Assembly (NCBI RefSeq): GCF_037325665.1
Contig: NC_090255.1
Coordinates: 28,405,097 to 28,469,096 of the forward strand
Direction: 5' to 3'
Length of the DNA: 64,000 nt
From: Littorina saxatilis
Lineage: Eukaryota; Mollusca; Gastropoda; Littorinimorpha; Littorinidae
Shown here: piece after piece, positions 21,081-32,748 of the stretch
Layout: the number at the start of each line of letters is the position of its first letter
Position numbering within the stretch: the stretch's first letter is position 1
Program-made: the position numbers and the translations under genes
The notes under the pieces: model-generated
The model's input: the letters and a program-made list of their open reading frames with translations, nothing else
Told to the model about the DNA's origin: nothing
Databases searched by the model: none

Positions 21081-23838
21081 ATGGTCTGGTCTCTGAGGCG
21101 TGTGTGTCCGGTCTGCAAGACTCTCTCTTCTCTTCAACTTCATCTTGAGGTGTCATAAGATGATCTCGAGGATGGGCAGTGTAATTATGTGAGTCGCCGC
21201 CGGATACATCTTGGGCCTCTCGCCCACAAGCTTTCATGCTTTCTTAATCCTAACCAATTATGTGATTTTATCTCGCTCAAAGGCCACGAGCACTGTGTTA
21301 TTTTAACTCTGCAGCTTAGTCCCATGGCCCTGCACACTTGTAACTTGCAGGACTGGGTCCCCAGTGTGGACATCAAAAGGGACCCAAATCAGCTAACTTT
21401 TACAGTACCTTTAGAGTTACTCGCACTCACAAGACAGATTTTATATAAACGATATGGATATGACATTCGTAGCAAGCCTGGTTTTTATGTTGACTGGGTG
21501 GACGAAGCCGACAACCCTACCCGTAAGCTAAGTGTTGTAGACAGTTCTGATCTGGAAGACCAACGTGTACTGCCTTCGGAGCTGTTTCGGACCAAAGTAC
21601 AGGTAAGGCGTGACGGCATTAAATGCATCACCGTCACCCTCTATTACACGACAGGCACAGTTCTGGTGCAAGGGACCAAGTGTAATGTATGGCGAGACGA
21701 GGAATTCGATGCCATTGTTTCCTGCATCAAGGCTGTGTCTGCCCTCGATGCAGCCAACAGAAAAGCGTCGATGACGGAGAAGCTGTCAACTATGCGCCTC
21801 CCACCCACTTCACACGCCTCCAACGCCTCTTCAGGTCAAACCGCGACCACTAAACCTGCAAGAGCGTCTCGGCGTCTGAAATCTCTCGGTCCCGACAATG
21901 CCTCACTCGAGAGTATTAATGAAGACTCTGAGCTCGCTCTTGCACCTTCATTGGACAACGCTTACACTCCACCCCCCTCTACTGCAGCACTCACTGACTC
22001 ATGTGACATAAGCCCCGAAGGCACAGTGACACCTGTTCTTCCCCAAACTGAACAGAGCTCGACCTCTTCTCCCACATTCCATGGGAGTGTGACCCCATCG
22101 GCTGACCTTGTCAAGGCGACGCAAGAAGTCACAATCGTGTCGGACGGAACAAACGCTGAACACTCCTCTTCTCTGCTCGTGGACCACCCTGAACTTCGTG
22201 ATGAGTTCATGTCCCTCATCGAGACAGCGAAGGCACAAATAAAAAGCGACCTTAAACACCACATTAACACGAAATGCAATAAATTCAACGACACACTAGC
22301 AACCATGAGGAAGGAGATGACTGAGCTGAGCAAGCAAAACCATACACTAAAGTCTCAGCTTGGTGACTTGAAAAGGCAAAACCAAAAGCTAGAGAAAGAG
22401 GCTGCAAACAGGAAAGAAAAAACAACAACAACAACAACAACAGAGTCACAAACAGCTGTAGAAGCTATACCCGCTCAAGTCGATGCGGGTGTCGAAACGT
22501 TCAACAGGTTTGAAGCGCTGAACGATGAGGTGGAAACAAGTTCAGCTCTACCTAAGAGAGTCACTCAGCCTGTACTACAGAATGGCGCTGACACGAATGA
22601 AGAGTCTATCAATATCACACGAGAAAACAAACTGCGTCTATCTGCTGCGAAACTTCAGTCTCCCGACAACTTAAATCCACGGCAGCAGCTGGCAGAGCTC
22701 CGAGTAGCTTCTTCAACCACTCGCGTGCTGCTCGGTGACTCGGTGATGAGAACTGTCAGAGAAGAACTCATGTTTCCCGGCAAAGCGTCCCAAAACCTCA
22801 GTGTGTCGGGCCTCTGTGTGGACGATTTAACGCACTGGTTGACCAACATTCCACAATCCAAACAGGTTCAACTAGTAATCGTCCACATCGGGGTCAACAC
22901 TTGCCGACACAACACCATCACAGAGACAGCATGGTCCGGATTGTTCAAGCTCATGAAGAAGGTGTTTCCTGCAGCACGTCTACATGCTTCCTCTCTTGTG
23001 CCACCAAAGGGAGAGCACGCTCTGAGCAAGACTGTAGCGACCTCCAATCATTCCCTGGAAAGGGTTTGTGCCAGAGAGTGTGTCTTGTTTACCGACCACA
23101 CTGACACATTCCTCACCGCCAGTGGCGCCCCTCGCAAGGCCCTGTACCGGGACGCCCTTCACCCAAGTCGGCAAGGTACCATACGCCTGGCATGCAATCT
23201 CAAGTTTGCCGATGTAAAGATTGTGGACAAAGAACAAGATCAACGAGGCCGAGAGAGAAAGGTGACAGAGGGGCCAATCTCACATCGCTACACCGGCCAG
23301 CCTGCTGCAACTTCGCAGCGCCGGGGACCTTTGCTGCAGACCCCTCGCGGAACCGGACAGCCGAGTCGCCACCACGACCAGGGACCGGAACTTGTGTTGC
23401 GAAACAGTCCAACGCCCTACCCACACCCACCCCCTCACCTAGGGGAGCGAAAGCAGCCGGGCAACACAACCACGACTTCTGCGAAACAGACCAACGATGT
23501 CTGCAGACTGCGCCGCTCCAGCGATCAGCAGCACTACAGCCAGTCCCATCAGGCAGTCAGAGAGGGGCCGCCCTACCCTGTGCCTCCATATGTCTGGCAA
23601 TATATGCAGCCCCTTGGTCTCCCCCGCGCCACATGTTTCCTTCATCATTCCCGCTCCAGACACACCATAACACAGTGCCACCCCACCGTGCATACGGTCC
23701 CATGCTCCCACACCACAACAGTGTTCCCCACCCTCCAGCTACCAGGGCTACTACAAGTACAACTCGGATATGTGTACGCTGGTGTAATGTCACGTGGAGT
23801 GTATTTCATAGGTGTGACGACTTATTTTTGGATTACTC

Positions 23839-23902
<64 letters not shown>

Positions 23903-23912
23903 GTGTGTGTGA
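21081..23912 (+). CDS. LINE ORF1 protein with coiled coil and SGNH esterase-like domain (interrupted by one stop)
   Basis: Translation from ATG at 21081 starts [20 protein letters not shown], a Cys pair that may begin a small zinc finger, meets a TAA at 21156-21158, and stays open in the same frame for about 900 codons. Without the stop the frame is continuous, so the stop is probably a recent mutation. A Lys/Glu-rich coiled coil lies at about 22220-22400. The SGNH-like domain is at about 22720-23200: LLGDSV (nucleophile block), IVHIGVNTC (block III) and [10 protein letters not shown] (Asp-x-x-His pair). The Pro-rich tail after about 23620 reads more naturally in another frame ([22 protein letters not shown]), so a second frameshift is likely there; the annotated end runs into a (TG)n tract. 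Such ORF1 esterases are known in CR1/L2-like LINEs. Confidence 0.8.
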
Positions 23913-23927
23913 GCGCATGTGTGTATG

Positions 23928-23975
<48 letters not shown>
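23845..23975. repeat. (TG)n microsatellite at the end of LINE ORF1
   Basis: Two TG blocks separated by TATGTATG and GAGCGCATG. It makes Cys-Val runs in the ORF1 frame and is probably an expansion inside this copy. Confidence 0.95.
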
Positions 23976-24812
23976 TGTGTGCGTGCGGTAAGAGAATGCG
24001 AGACAATACAGCATTATTGGTGTCATCTGCCATGATGGTAACACTTTGCATACTTTTATGTACGACTGTGCTACTGCACGAACATTTAGTAATTTACCCT
24101 TGTGAGGGTGTGAGCATGATTTCGTGGCCTTTATCCTCCTGATTGAACTTCATATTACCTTCGTTTTTGCTGTGCTGTGGTTCAGGCTGTCACAGCAACT
24201 CTTTCACAAAGAGACGAGAATCACATTCTTTGTCTTGCGTGAGACAGAGACTCGATGTGTGCGTGCTCCTTTATTGTGCGCCTTTAATCGGACAAGCTTT
24301 AGTGACAGCAGTGTGTTCGGACGGTCAAGCGATTCGCCCTTTTCTATCGGATTGAAAGTGACTTCTGTTTCTAAGCGACAAGTGTGTCAACATTGACTCT
24401 TGTGTCAACTGCTTTGTGTCAGACTTGTTAAGAGTCTATTACACTAGTTCTGTAGTTTTAGTTTGGTTCTTTATCATTATAAACGGTAACTGTACCGTTT
24501 TATTTTTATTTTCCTGTTTCCTAATTGTGCTTGTCTGCTTTTCGATTTTCTACTTGCTTATTGTTTGTTTTCGCTGTTTACCTAGTTTGTCGTCGGAAAC
24601 AGTTCCTTGTCTCTTTACTAGTTAATTTACGCTTGACGTTGTGTTTCGTAAAGTGTCATATATCATTTTGGTTCCATCACTGTTTTGTATCTCTTCATTA
24701 TTTTGTTGTCTTGCTTACTGGATAATTAGCTGATTCAGTATCAATAAGTATATTGTTTAATTAAACAAACAAACAAACAAAAAACGCCCCAAAACGCTAC
24801 TTGAGCTTAAAT

Positions 24813-27624
24813 ATGAGTAGCTCTCCTACTACATGGCCAACAAAACAGGGTCTCCGTGTTGGGCACCTGAACATTAACCATGCTATAAATAAAATCAATG
24901 ATATTTCTACAATGCTGTTAAATACTGGAACAAGTTTTCACATTTTTGGGATCACAGAATCAAGATTAACACCTCAGATTTCGGATTCTGACGTTGTTAT
25001 TCCAGGTTACAGTACGTTACGCAGAGACCCTCAGCAAAGTAAAGAAACTGGTATACTTTTGTACATAAGTGAATCAATTAGTTATACACGAATAATACAC
25101 CTTGAGAACTTCGTGGAATCTGTGTGGATTGAAGTTAAGTTGAGAGGAGCACCTCCACTCCTCATAGGATTTTGTTATAGAAATCCCGCAGAGCGAGCAA
25201 ACTGGTCAGATAACTTTACACAGATGTTAGATGCAGTTCTGCTCGAGTCAAAGGAAACAATTCTGTTGGGAGACTTTAATGTTGATTTGCTTAAACAAAA
25301 CAAGCAGTGGGTTGATATGATTAACCTCTATAATCTTAAACAAATAGTCAACACTCCCACTAGAGTCACATCATCCAGCAGTACTCTGATAGATCATATC
25401 TATGTTACTGATCACCATAATATTGTCGAATGTTGTGTTCCAGCCAATGGTTGCAGCGATCATTTTCCTGTCTGTTTAACATGGTCAAGAAAGGGTGTCA
25501 AAATTCCTAAAGTTGGTCACAAGACAATAAAATACCGCTCTTTTTCTCAATTTAACGAAGACACCTTTCTACATGAACTTTGGAATTCCCCACTATCTGA
25601 TACTTACAATTTTACGGATCCGGACGAAGCCCTAACACATTGGCTTAGTGCCTTCAATGACATATACGATAAACATGCTCCGTGGAGAATAAAGAGAGTT
25701 AGGCACATTGTAAAACCTAAATGGTTTGATAATGATTTACAACATGCCATTGACCATCGCGATTTTTTAAAGTCGGTTGGCAAGGAAGAGGAATACAGAG
25801 AACAGAGAAATAAGGTAAATTCACTTAAACGAACAAAAAAGATAAAATATTTTCGTGACCTAGCATCAAGTTCAAAGCAAAACTCAAAGAATATATGGAA
25901 GGCAATAAATGAACTTACGAATAAAAAGGCTGCCAGTCATCCGAGTTGTATCAAGGACATATCTCCCGATGCTTTAAACACACATTTTTCCAAAATTGCT
26001 GAAAATGTGATTAAAAATGACAAGTCCAAATTAAATGATTTGAAAGTTTTAGAAGAATTTTGCAAATCAAAACAAATTTCATGTCAAGCAAAAATTCCCC
26101 TTCTTACAGTACCTGAAGTTTTTCACGCACTTACACACCTCAAGCAAACAGGCACCCGGGGGCTCGATGGGCTTGATGGTAGGATTCTTAAATTGTCAGC
26201 CCCCGTAATTTCTGAAACACTTACCTACATTTACAATCTCTGTTTAGACAAAAAAATATTTTCCAGTCGCCCTGAAACAGGCTAAAGTCATTCCTCTGTT
26301 TAAATCAGGTGACAAAAGAGACCCCTCAAATTATAGGCCAATTTCCATTTTGTCTGTGTTATCAAAACCACTGGAAAAGCATATCAACAAACACATCCTA
26401 ACACATTTCAACCAAAACAACTTATTCCATCCTAAACAATCAGGATTTAGAGCTAAGCATTCCTGCCACACTGCCTTAATCTCTCTTGTTGATCAGTGGT
26501 TGGACAAAATAAACGATAATGAATTCTGTGGTGCCATTTTCGTAGACTTTGCAAAAGCCTTTGACGTAATTGATCACACATTATTGCTTAGAAAATTCGG
26601 TTTGTATGGCGTCGGATATGATACTATCAATCTTGTTAGTTCATTCCTCTCTGACAGACAACAGACAGTTCTTACAAACACTAGAGCATCGAGCATGCAA
26701 GCTGTAGATTACGGTGTACCACAAGGATCGGTATTAGGACCTCTGCTCTTCTCAATATATGTTAATGACCTCCCCCTTTATATTCAACATTTATGTGAAC
26801 TTTTTGCAGATGATACCACAATTCACTCCAGTAACAAAAATTTAACTCGCTTATCAGAATCCCTCCAAGGAAGTCTAAACCAGCTGACAGAATGGACTGA
26901 CCTAAATCACATGTCTCTTAACCCAAAGAAAACCAAATATATGATAATTACAACTAGACAAAAACGACAGAATTTTACCTCAACTGGTCCCGATTTAATG
27001 ATTGACGGCAATATAGTGGAAAAAGTCGACCATCACAAAGTTCTAGGTGTCCACATCGATAACAACCTGTCTTGGTCAACTCACATTGAACAACTTAGTA
27101 AATTAGTGTCAAAGAAAGTGTACCTCTTATCTAGAATTAAACACTTCCTTAATTGTCAAGCCAGGAAGTTATTTTTCACTGCTCATATTCAGTCTCTTAT
27201 TGATTACGCATCCACTCTATGGGACTCTGCAAGTGATAATTCCCTAAAGCTACTCAGCAGATTACACAAAAGAGCGCTAAAAGTAGTATTACTCAAACAG
27301 ACTACTCTCACCGACTCAGACTACATCAACATAGGGGTCCTACCTCTGAAGTCAAGAATGAATTACAACAAAGGAATAATGATGCATAAAATTATGACAG
27401 AAAATGCACCCGAAACCATTTGCTCAAAGTTCTCTTTGAAGAATTCGCACCACTTTATAAAACTAAACACTCCTCTTCCTAGGATAGACCTATTTAAATC
27501 AAGTCTTGTTTATTCAGGAAGCAGCCTCTGGAACGCTCTTCCGGACGCCCTGCAGCAATCCACCAACACGGATTCTTTTAGAACCAAATATTCTTTCCAT
27601 TTAATGAACTCTATGAACAAATAA
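24813..27624 (+). pseudogene. LINE ORF2: AP endonuclease and reverse transcriptase, one frameshift
   Basis: ATG at 24813. The endonuclease half reads RVGHLNINHAINK, then FGITESRL, GILLYISES, LLGDFNVDLL and SDHFPVCLTW, the conserved blocks of APE-type LINE endonucleases. The reverse transcriptase half reads YRPISILSVLSKPLEK, GFRAKHSC, GAIFVDFAKAFDVIDH (motif A), YGVPQGSVLGPLLFSIYVND (motif B) and LFADDTTI (catalytic ADD, motif C). The two halves are in different frames: a single extra base near 26255-26265 (in the ATATTTTCC stretch) leads to TAA at 26283-26285, and the next frame continues ALKQAKVIPLFKSGDK. Otherwise the frame is clean to TAA at 27622. About 930 residues without the shift, close to the usual length for the group. 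Confidence 0.9.
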
Positions 27625-27942
27625 ACTTGATTGGTATGTTTTCTTTGTATACAGTTGTTCATTATCGGAATTATGGTTTATTGTGACAAAATCACGAAGA
27701 TTTGGCTCTGTAATACATTGTTTTGCTGAGCTAATGTATTGTTGGGTTACTTTCCGTTTATCTTCATTGCTTTACACCCAATTTTGAACACTACCTTATG
27801 ATCTACAATGCTTCTACATAATGCGCTTCATGTACATAAACTTATATGTTCTACCATTAATGTTTTTATGTAACCTTTTTTTCCCTAGTCATAGTTATAG
27901 TAAAATAGTTTAGTCCCTCTTTAGGGCGAGGGCCAGATGCAA

Positions 27943-28503
27943 ACAAGAAGAGCAAACGCTCGATCGAGTCACTTTCGCAGTTCTGAATATTATATGAGGC
28001 ATCAGATGGACAGGAAGAAATTGCTATTCACAACACAATGAGTCACGTTCACATAAAATTTGAGCCCGGTCACTTTTATAGTTTCCGAGAAAAGCCCAAC
28101 GTTAAGTTGTGTGTTGCCGAACAGAAAAGGCTAGTTATCTCCCTTGTTTTTCTGATAACGTTCGTAAAAGGCTACAGATGTAAATACTTTGATGTAAAGA
28201 ATAATCCTACAAAGTTTCAATCACATCCGATGAACTTTGTCAAAGATATAAAATGTCTAATTTTTCCTTTGACGCTGACCTGTGACCTTGAAAAAGGTCA
28301 AAGGTCAACGAAACCATCGTTAAAGTGTAGAGGTCATTGGAGGTCACGACTAAACAAAATATGAGCCCGATCGCTTTGATAGTTTCCGAGAAAAGTCCAA
28401 CGTTAAGGTGGTGTCTACGGACGGCCGGACGGACGGCCGGCCGGCCGGCCGGACAGACTAACACTGACCGATTACATAGAGTCACTTTTTCTCAAGTGAC
28501 TCA
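27943..28503 (-). mobile_element. HINE-like element, family 1, copy A (inserted in the LINE 3' UTR)
   Basis: Read on the minus strand from 28503: terminal hairpin GAGTCACTT...AAGTGACTC, a CCGG/GTCC microsatellite, a core block, a partial second core, then a subterminal AAGTGACTCGATCGAG and a GAGCGTTTGCTC hairpin followed by TTCTTGTT. Two more copies are at 32749-33476 and 61560-62104. Sub-terminal inverted repeats, a 3' hairpin, an internal tetranucleotide tract, tandem cores and insertion between T residues fit the Helentron-associated (HINE, pearl-like) class. A 108-residue minus-sense open frame is shared by the copies but is probably not translated. Confidence 0.8.
28276..28307. promoter_or_regulatory. 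Pair of diverging DR1 nuclear-receptor sites in HINE copy A
   Basis: TGACCTGTGACCT (28276-28288) and AGGTCAAAGGTCA (28295-28307) are each two perfect AGGTCA half-sites spaced by one base (DR1), in opposite orientation with a 6-base gap. DR1 is the binding site of RXR heterodimers, HNF4 and COUP-TF type receptors. Binding is inference. Confidence 0.5.
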
Positions 28504-28577
28504 AAAAGCATATCTATGCTTATTCTTGTCACCCTCGAAAAATAAAGATTTGTCATTGTCATTGTCATTGTCATTGT

Positions 28578-29098
28578 CTGTGTCCGAGTCTGCGCTTGCA
28601 CGCCGCTCGTGTCGTGTAGGGCCTATGTGCATGCCTGTGTAAGTTGTTGCCTCCGGTTTGTGCAATAGCTTCAGTGCTGACTGCAACTTGGACTATTCTA
28701 GCTGCTGTGACCACAGAGATATAGAACTCTGTGGCTGTGACTGAAAGGCCCGGAATGATGAACGGGAAATAATTAGTTAAAAATAAAAGCCGTGGGAAAA
28801 ACTAACATTCTGTTGTCTTCTCGACGCCAGTGTCCAATCAAGTAGGCCTACTCGGTAAACAATCACCTTTTAAGAAGAAAAAAACCCAGGAACTAATCAA
28901 CATGTTATTTTAACACTTGACGACACGCCGCTAAAAATAAACCGCTAAATATAGTAACTGAGGTCAACCCCGCTAGCATAAAACATCCCGCAGCGCTGAT
29001 GCAAGGCACAGAAACCTCTAGCCAGCCATTGTGAACCATCGTATCAGAATTGGAGAAATTCTCGTGTGCTAGTAGAGTCTACTCCGGACTCCAAATTT
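28578..29098. other. Region upstream of the 29-31 kb gene
   Basis: Unassigned sequence between the LINE tail and the first open frame of the gene at 29.1-31.2 kb. It would hold that gene's promoter and 5' UTR, but no specific element can be placed. Confidence 0.35.
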
Positions 29099-29582
29099 AT
29101 GTCAGGACCAAGACGAAGGAACGTACAACATAGAAAAATGACGCGACGAACGCGAACGCATCACCGTCATCTCGGCGGCCGAAACTCTCATTCCTCAGCC
29201 TCGACATCCAAGTCGAAACAGTCAGAAATTCTTCAACAACCGGCCTACACCCCTCATTGCCGGCCTCGACACGACGAATGGGAGAATCTTAGACAAGAAC
29301 TCTCCGAAAAATGCTTTGTATCAGCCATGTAATTTGTACGTCGGTCGCGATTTCGTTGTCCAGGTGGCTGACTGGCTCTCCATGTCGAAGTTGATAGCAG
29401 ACGACCATTCAGGGGGGATAATGCACAGTGATTTTGTGCTGACAGCACCGCAGGGAGAGTTGCAGTTTTCTATGGGGGCTTCTCGTCTGCTAACACTGCC
29501 GAACGCTGGAGGGAATTCTGTGCTTTCTGAGGCGTTGTCTTTTGAACTGCTGCAGCGATGTTTCAAGGCCACCTTGCTCAAG
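29099..29582 (+). CDS. Conserved protein of unknown function, first coding exon (frame change unresolved)
   Basis: The downstream part reads KNALYQPCNLYVGRDFVVQV, then a mixed alpha/beta stretch to FKATLLK, ending AAG|GTAAAG at 29582 in phase 0. That frame has no ATG: it is open only back to TGA at 29139-29141. The best ATG (29099, MSGPRRRNVQHRKMTRRTRT) is in another frame that ends at TAA just after 29327. Either there is an unseen small intron, an assembly indel, or a real frameshift that disables the gene. The N-terminus is basic and Ser-rich, the rest compact. The gene lies between the LINE and a HINE copy on the same strand as the LINE. Confidence 0.6.
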
Positions 29583-29936
29583 GTAAAGATTCGAGAAATG
29601 GTCTATTGTTGATCATGCCATGACCTGTGTGTGTGTGTGGAGGGGGGGTGCGCAACCCCCCCCTCCCAGCCTAAACATGTACCTCACTTATTTAAATGTT
29701 TTTATTTTTGTTTATTTTATGCCGTTTCATGCACGGAGCGACCATTTTCCTATCTCAGAATATGACCTACCTATCAGCTACCACAAGGGGGCCCTTGACC
29801 ATGCACTGGCAACCCCCCCCCCCCCCCCCCTCCTCTTAGCCTAGTCCGGCCCGCGAATTTGCGATTCCTAAACGCCACACTGAACTGTGTGTGCATGTAT
29901 CATTGTATGTGTGTGTGTGTGTGTGTGTTTGTGTGT

Positions 29937-29973
<37 letters not shown>

Positions 29974-30010
29974 TTTGACTTTGAGTGAGACAGAGAGAGA
30001 GTGTGTGTCG

Positions 30011-30041
<31 letters not shown>

Positions 30042-30337
30042 AGTGAGTGAAGGGGGAGGCAGAGAGACAGACAGGAATTGACACAGAGAGAGAGAGAGAG
30101 AGGGCTGCATGATTTTGGTAATTATACATGTATTTCAACCCAAAAAATGAAGGGGAAAAAAATGTGTTCTTAACAGAAGTTGTTGAAGGCCTATAACCTG
30201 CATCAACATATACTCATTTTGTTTCCGTTCCCTTTACCATTTTGATAAAATTTGATTTGGGGGATGTTCCAGTGTAACTATGTACTGTATTATCAAATCA
30301 ATTGTATTTAAAACATGCTGTGTCTTTGTGTCATCAG

Positions 30338-30503
30338 ACAGAAATGGAGGTTCAGTACTTTCCAATGGGAGGGTCAATGACGGACTACGTGGTCTCGGTG
30401 TGCGGTCAGCGGATTGCTGTCTCGGTTACCAGAGCCCTCAAGTTTGGCGGAGCGACCTTCACCTTGGAGAATGCCACACATCTTCTGCACAAGAAGTTAA
30501 GAG
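30338..30503 (+). CDS. Conserved protein of unknown function, exon 2
   Basis: Acceptor GTGTCATCAG before 30338, donor GTGAAC after 30503; enters phase 0, leaves phase 1. It reads TEMEVQYFPMGGSMTDYVVS, VCGQRIAVSVTRALKFGG and ATFTLENATHLLHKKLR. The pattern Asp then beta strand, turn and VSVTRAL resembles the core of PD-(D/E)xK nuclease-fold proteins (D...V-x-V-x-K), but the terminal Lys is replaced, so I do not claim activity. Confidence 0.75.
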
Positions 30504-30922
30504 GTGAACCTCATCAAAACTAGGCTAGAAAAGAGAATGTGAAATTTTCTTATGTTGGAAAAACTAGTCCTACTCTCATCTTGAAAGCTGCCACATGAGT
30601 GGCTTAGGCTATATATCTCAAAGTTGAATAGCTACAATTGCGTGGCCGTTTTTGTTAGTCAAGCGCATATCACGTTCAAGTCAATTTTCCTTATTTTTAC
30701 TTCGGTTTGAAGTCAAGTGTATGACTCTCTCTTTGGCCTTATTTGGGGAAATAATGTTTTTGTAAAATATGCAATGAAGAATAAGGGGTCTAGCTGTGAG
30801 TGCGAGTTGGCAAAGACAGTTTGTGTGTGTGTGTGTGTGTTTAAACTTATTTTTTGTGGGTTTTTTACTTATTCATTTTTTCCATAAAAACAAAATAATA
30901 GTTCAGCACAGAGAGAGAGAGA

Positions 30923-30953
<31 letters not shown>

Positions 30954-31031
30954 TGAAAAAATAAATAAATCAACGAACTACGAAAAGCTAGGCTCATACT
31001 CACACGCTATCATTTGTTTGTCTCTCTACAG

Positions 31032-31225
31032 GTGTGGTCCAGTCCAGCAGAAACGCAGTGGACAAATGGAGCAAGCAGATCCTCCACGTGTGGGCCACCT
31101 CCCCGTCTGTGGCCGACATGCTCACCATCGCCTACCACACCACCGTCAACTCCAAGGTCAAGGCCAACACTGTGGTTTTGGTCACCACAGCGACAAAGTC
31201 CCCCTTCATCTTCAGCAACGGGTGA
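31032..31225 (+). CDS. Conserved protein of unknown function, last coding exon
   Basis: Acceptor TCTCTCTACAG before 31032, entering in phase 1 so that G joins GT to make Gly. It reads VVQSSRNAVDKWSKQILHVW and ends TKSPFIFSNG with TGA at 31223-31225. Phases match exon 2. The complete protein would be roughly 265 residues. I recognise it as a conserved eukaryotic single-domain type but cannot name a function. Confidence 0.78.
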
Positions 31226-32748
31226 CCTTGGTTCACCTTGACCCTTAAGGTTAAGGTCAAAATCTCAGTTTCTGGCACCATTGCCACAGACTCTCCGGTA
31301 GCTATGGCAACAGCTGACCTCTTTTTGCCTCTCTGTGGAAGTAAAGGTCAACTCCATGCATCGTTCTTGACATTATTGATATGGTCCTGGTTTAACTTTA
31401 TTCCAAGGTGACCAGTCTTCACACAGGCTGCTTGAAAAAAAACTGTTGGGTATCTTGTGTAACACATTATCTGCGTCATGACAAACATAAGCAAGCGGGT
31501 AACAACAGTGTTTTCAAGCAAAGAAAGAGCTTATCAGGCCAGGAAAGAGGTGCAAGAACCACAGGGAGACAAAGAATCACTTGAATCAGTTGATCATCTG
31601 GGGTGGGCGAAAAGAAAAGCAGAAAAAAAGAAGGAACAAAAGAAAGAAAACAGAAAAATACACTAAAGAGACGAACAAAACAAGAGAAAAATCTCAAATT
31701 TGCAACCGTTTCCATGAAGGACAATTTCATGTAGACTTCTTAAAGGTCCTTGTCTACATTTTTATACCGAAATCGCCATTTGACGATTAAAATGCAGAGT
31801 CTATTATCTACAAATATCAACAATACACCCCCTTTCGATCAGAAAAGACGAAGCCAGTGTAGCCGTTTGAAAATTCATTGTAGTATTCCAGCGTAGTACT
31901 CATAGTAGGATATCCTTATTTGGAAAATGCCAAGCGCAAAACTCCTCTCAAATCCCGTGCATTTCGTGCGTTTAAAAAAAAGCGTGGACAGCGCTCCAGT
32001 GTCAAACTGTTGCTACACTTGTTTGGGCGTGGCTATAAGCATAGTGACATGAATTTGATTGGTCAGTATTTTTAGGCAAAGCACATGTTCTCAGCAAACA
32101 GATCAAAACAAAATATTGGAAGCGTGAGTCACGCTATACCCCAAAATAAAATATTTTTTTACATATATTTTTTTTTCTATAACTTTTTTCCCCATGGTTC
32201 ATTCATCATTTGACATAATTTTGTATCAAAATCTAACCATAAGATTATTGAAAAAAATTAGCAAAAATGTAGACGACCACCTTTAATTAACACTTGCAAA
32301 ATGCAAGTTGGCTGCAAAGAACAATCAAAGAATCTCACATCTGCAGCTTTATTTCTATTAATTTATTTTTTTAAATAAAGCACGTTAGATATCCAATATC
32401 TTACTATAAATTGATTGTCAATAAAATTCTCAGGGTTTTGGTTTCTTGCCAGGTATTTCTTCATTTTGTCATCAATGCTTTTACAGTATTATGTACAGTC
32501 TTATCTTCACTCTTTAGTTTTTCTGTTTAGACAGTATACTCTTCCGTTGTCTGAGTGCCGTTCTAATTTTTTTTACTTCTTTGTTGCATTTATTTACATG
32601 GCTTGTGTGCAATATATACATATGTATTATATAATAATTCATTTTATACAAAGTAACCGTTCTTAGTAACATTAGTACTCATTGTCTGGTTCACTGTATG
32701 CATTCATGATCGTAACTGATCGCCCCATTAGATTTCCTTTATTTTATT
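31226..32748. other. No gene seen; includes 3' flank of the 29-31 kb gene
   Basis: Contains A-rich stretches and ordinary A/T-rich sequence. GGTCA words cluster just after the stop codon (31240-31410), in TTCACCTTGACC, AAGGTTAAGGTCAA and CAAGGTGACC, but without clean spacing. Confidence 0.35.

Larger units (their letters stand above)
20900..28577 (+). mobile_element. CR1/L2-like non-LTR retrotransposon (LINE), nearly full length, with a HINE-like insertion
   Basis: The order is 5' UTR, ORF1 with an SGNH-type esterase domain, a long spacer, ORF2 with an AP-type endonuclease and reverse transcriptase, a 3' UTR with TAGTCCCTCTTTAGGGCGAG, and after the inserted element an AATAAAG signal and a (TTGTCA)n tail at about 28550-28577. 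SGNH ORF1 plus AP endonuclease is typical of the CR1/L2 group of the Jockey superfamily. The 5' end is uncertain (20740-21081). Removing the HINE-like insertion at 27943-28503 joins GATGCAAA to AAAGCATATC. ORF1 carries an in-frame stop and ORF2 one frameshift, so this copy is recently dead rather than ancient. Confidence 0.85.

Noticed and set aside
23192-24142. 316-codon open frame overlapping LINE ORF1
   Set aside because: Mostly the shadow of ORF1 in another frame plus a (TG)n run. Only its Pro-rich middle may reflect the true ORF1 tail after a frameshift.
28038-28364. A 108-residue open frame shared by the three HINE-like copies
   Set aside because: It is present only because the copies are nearly identical. 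It crosses element core sequence and the DR1 block, has no recognisable domain, and lacks evidence of selection.
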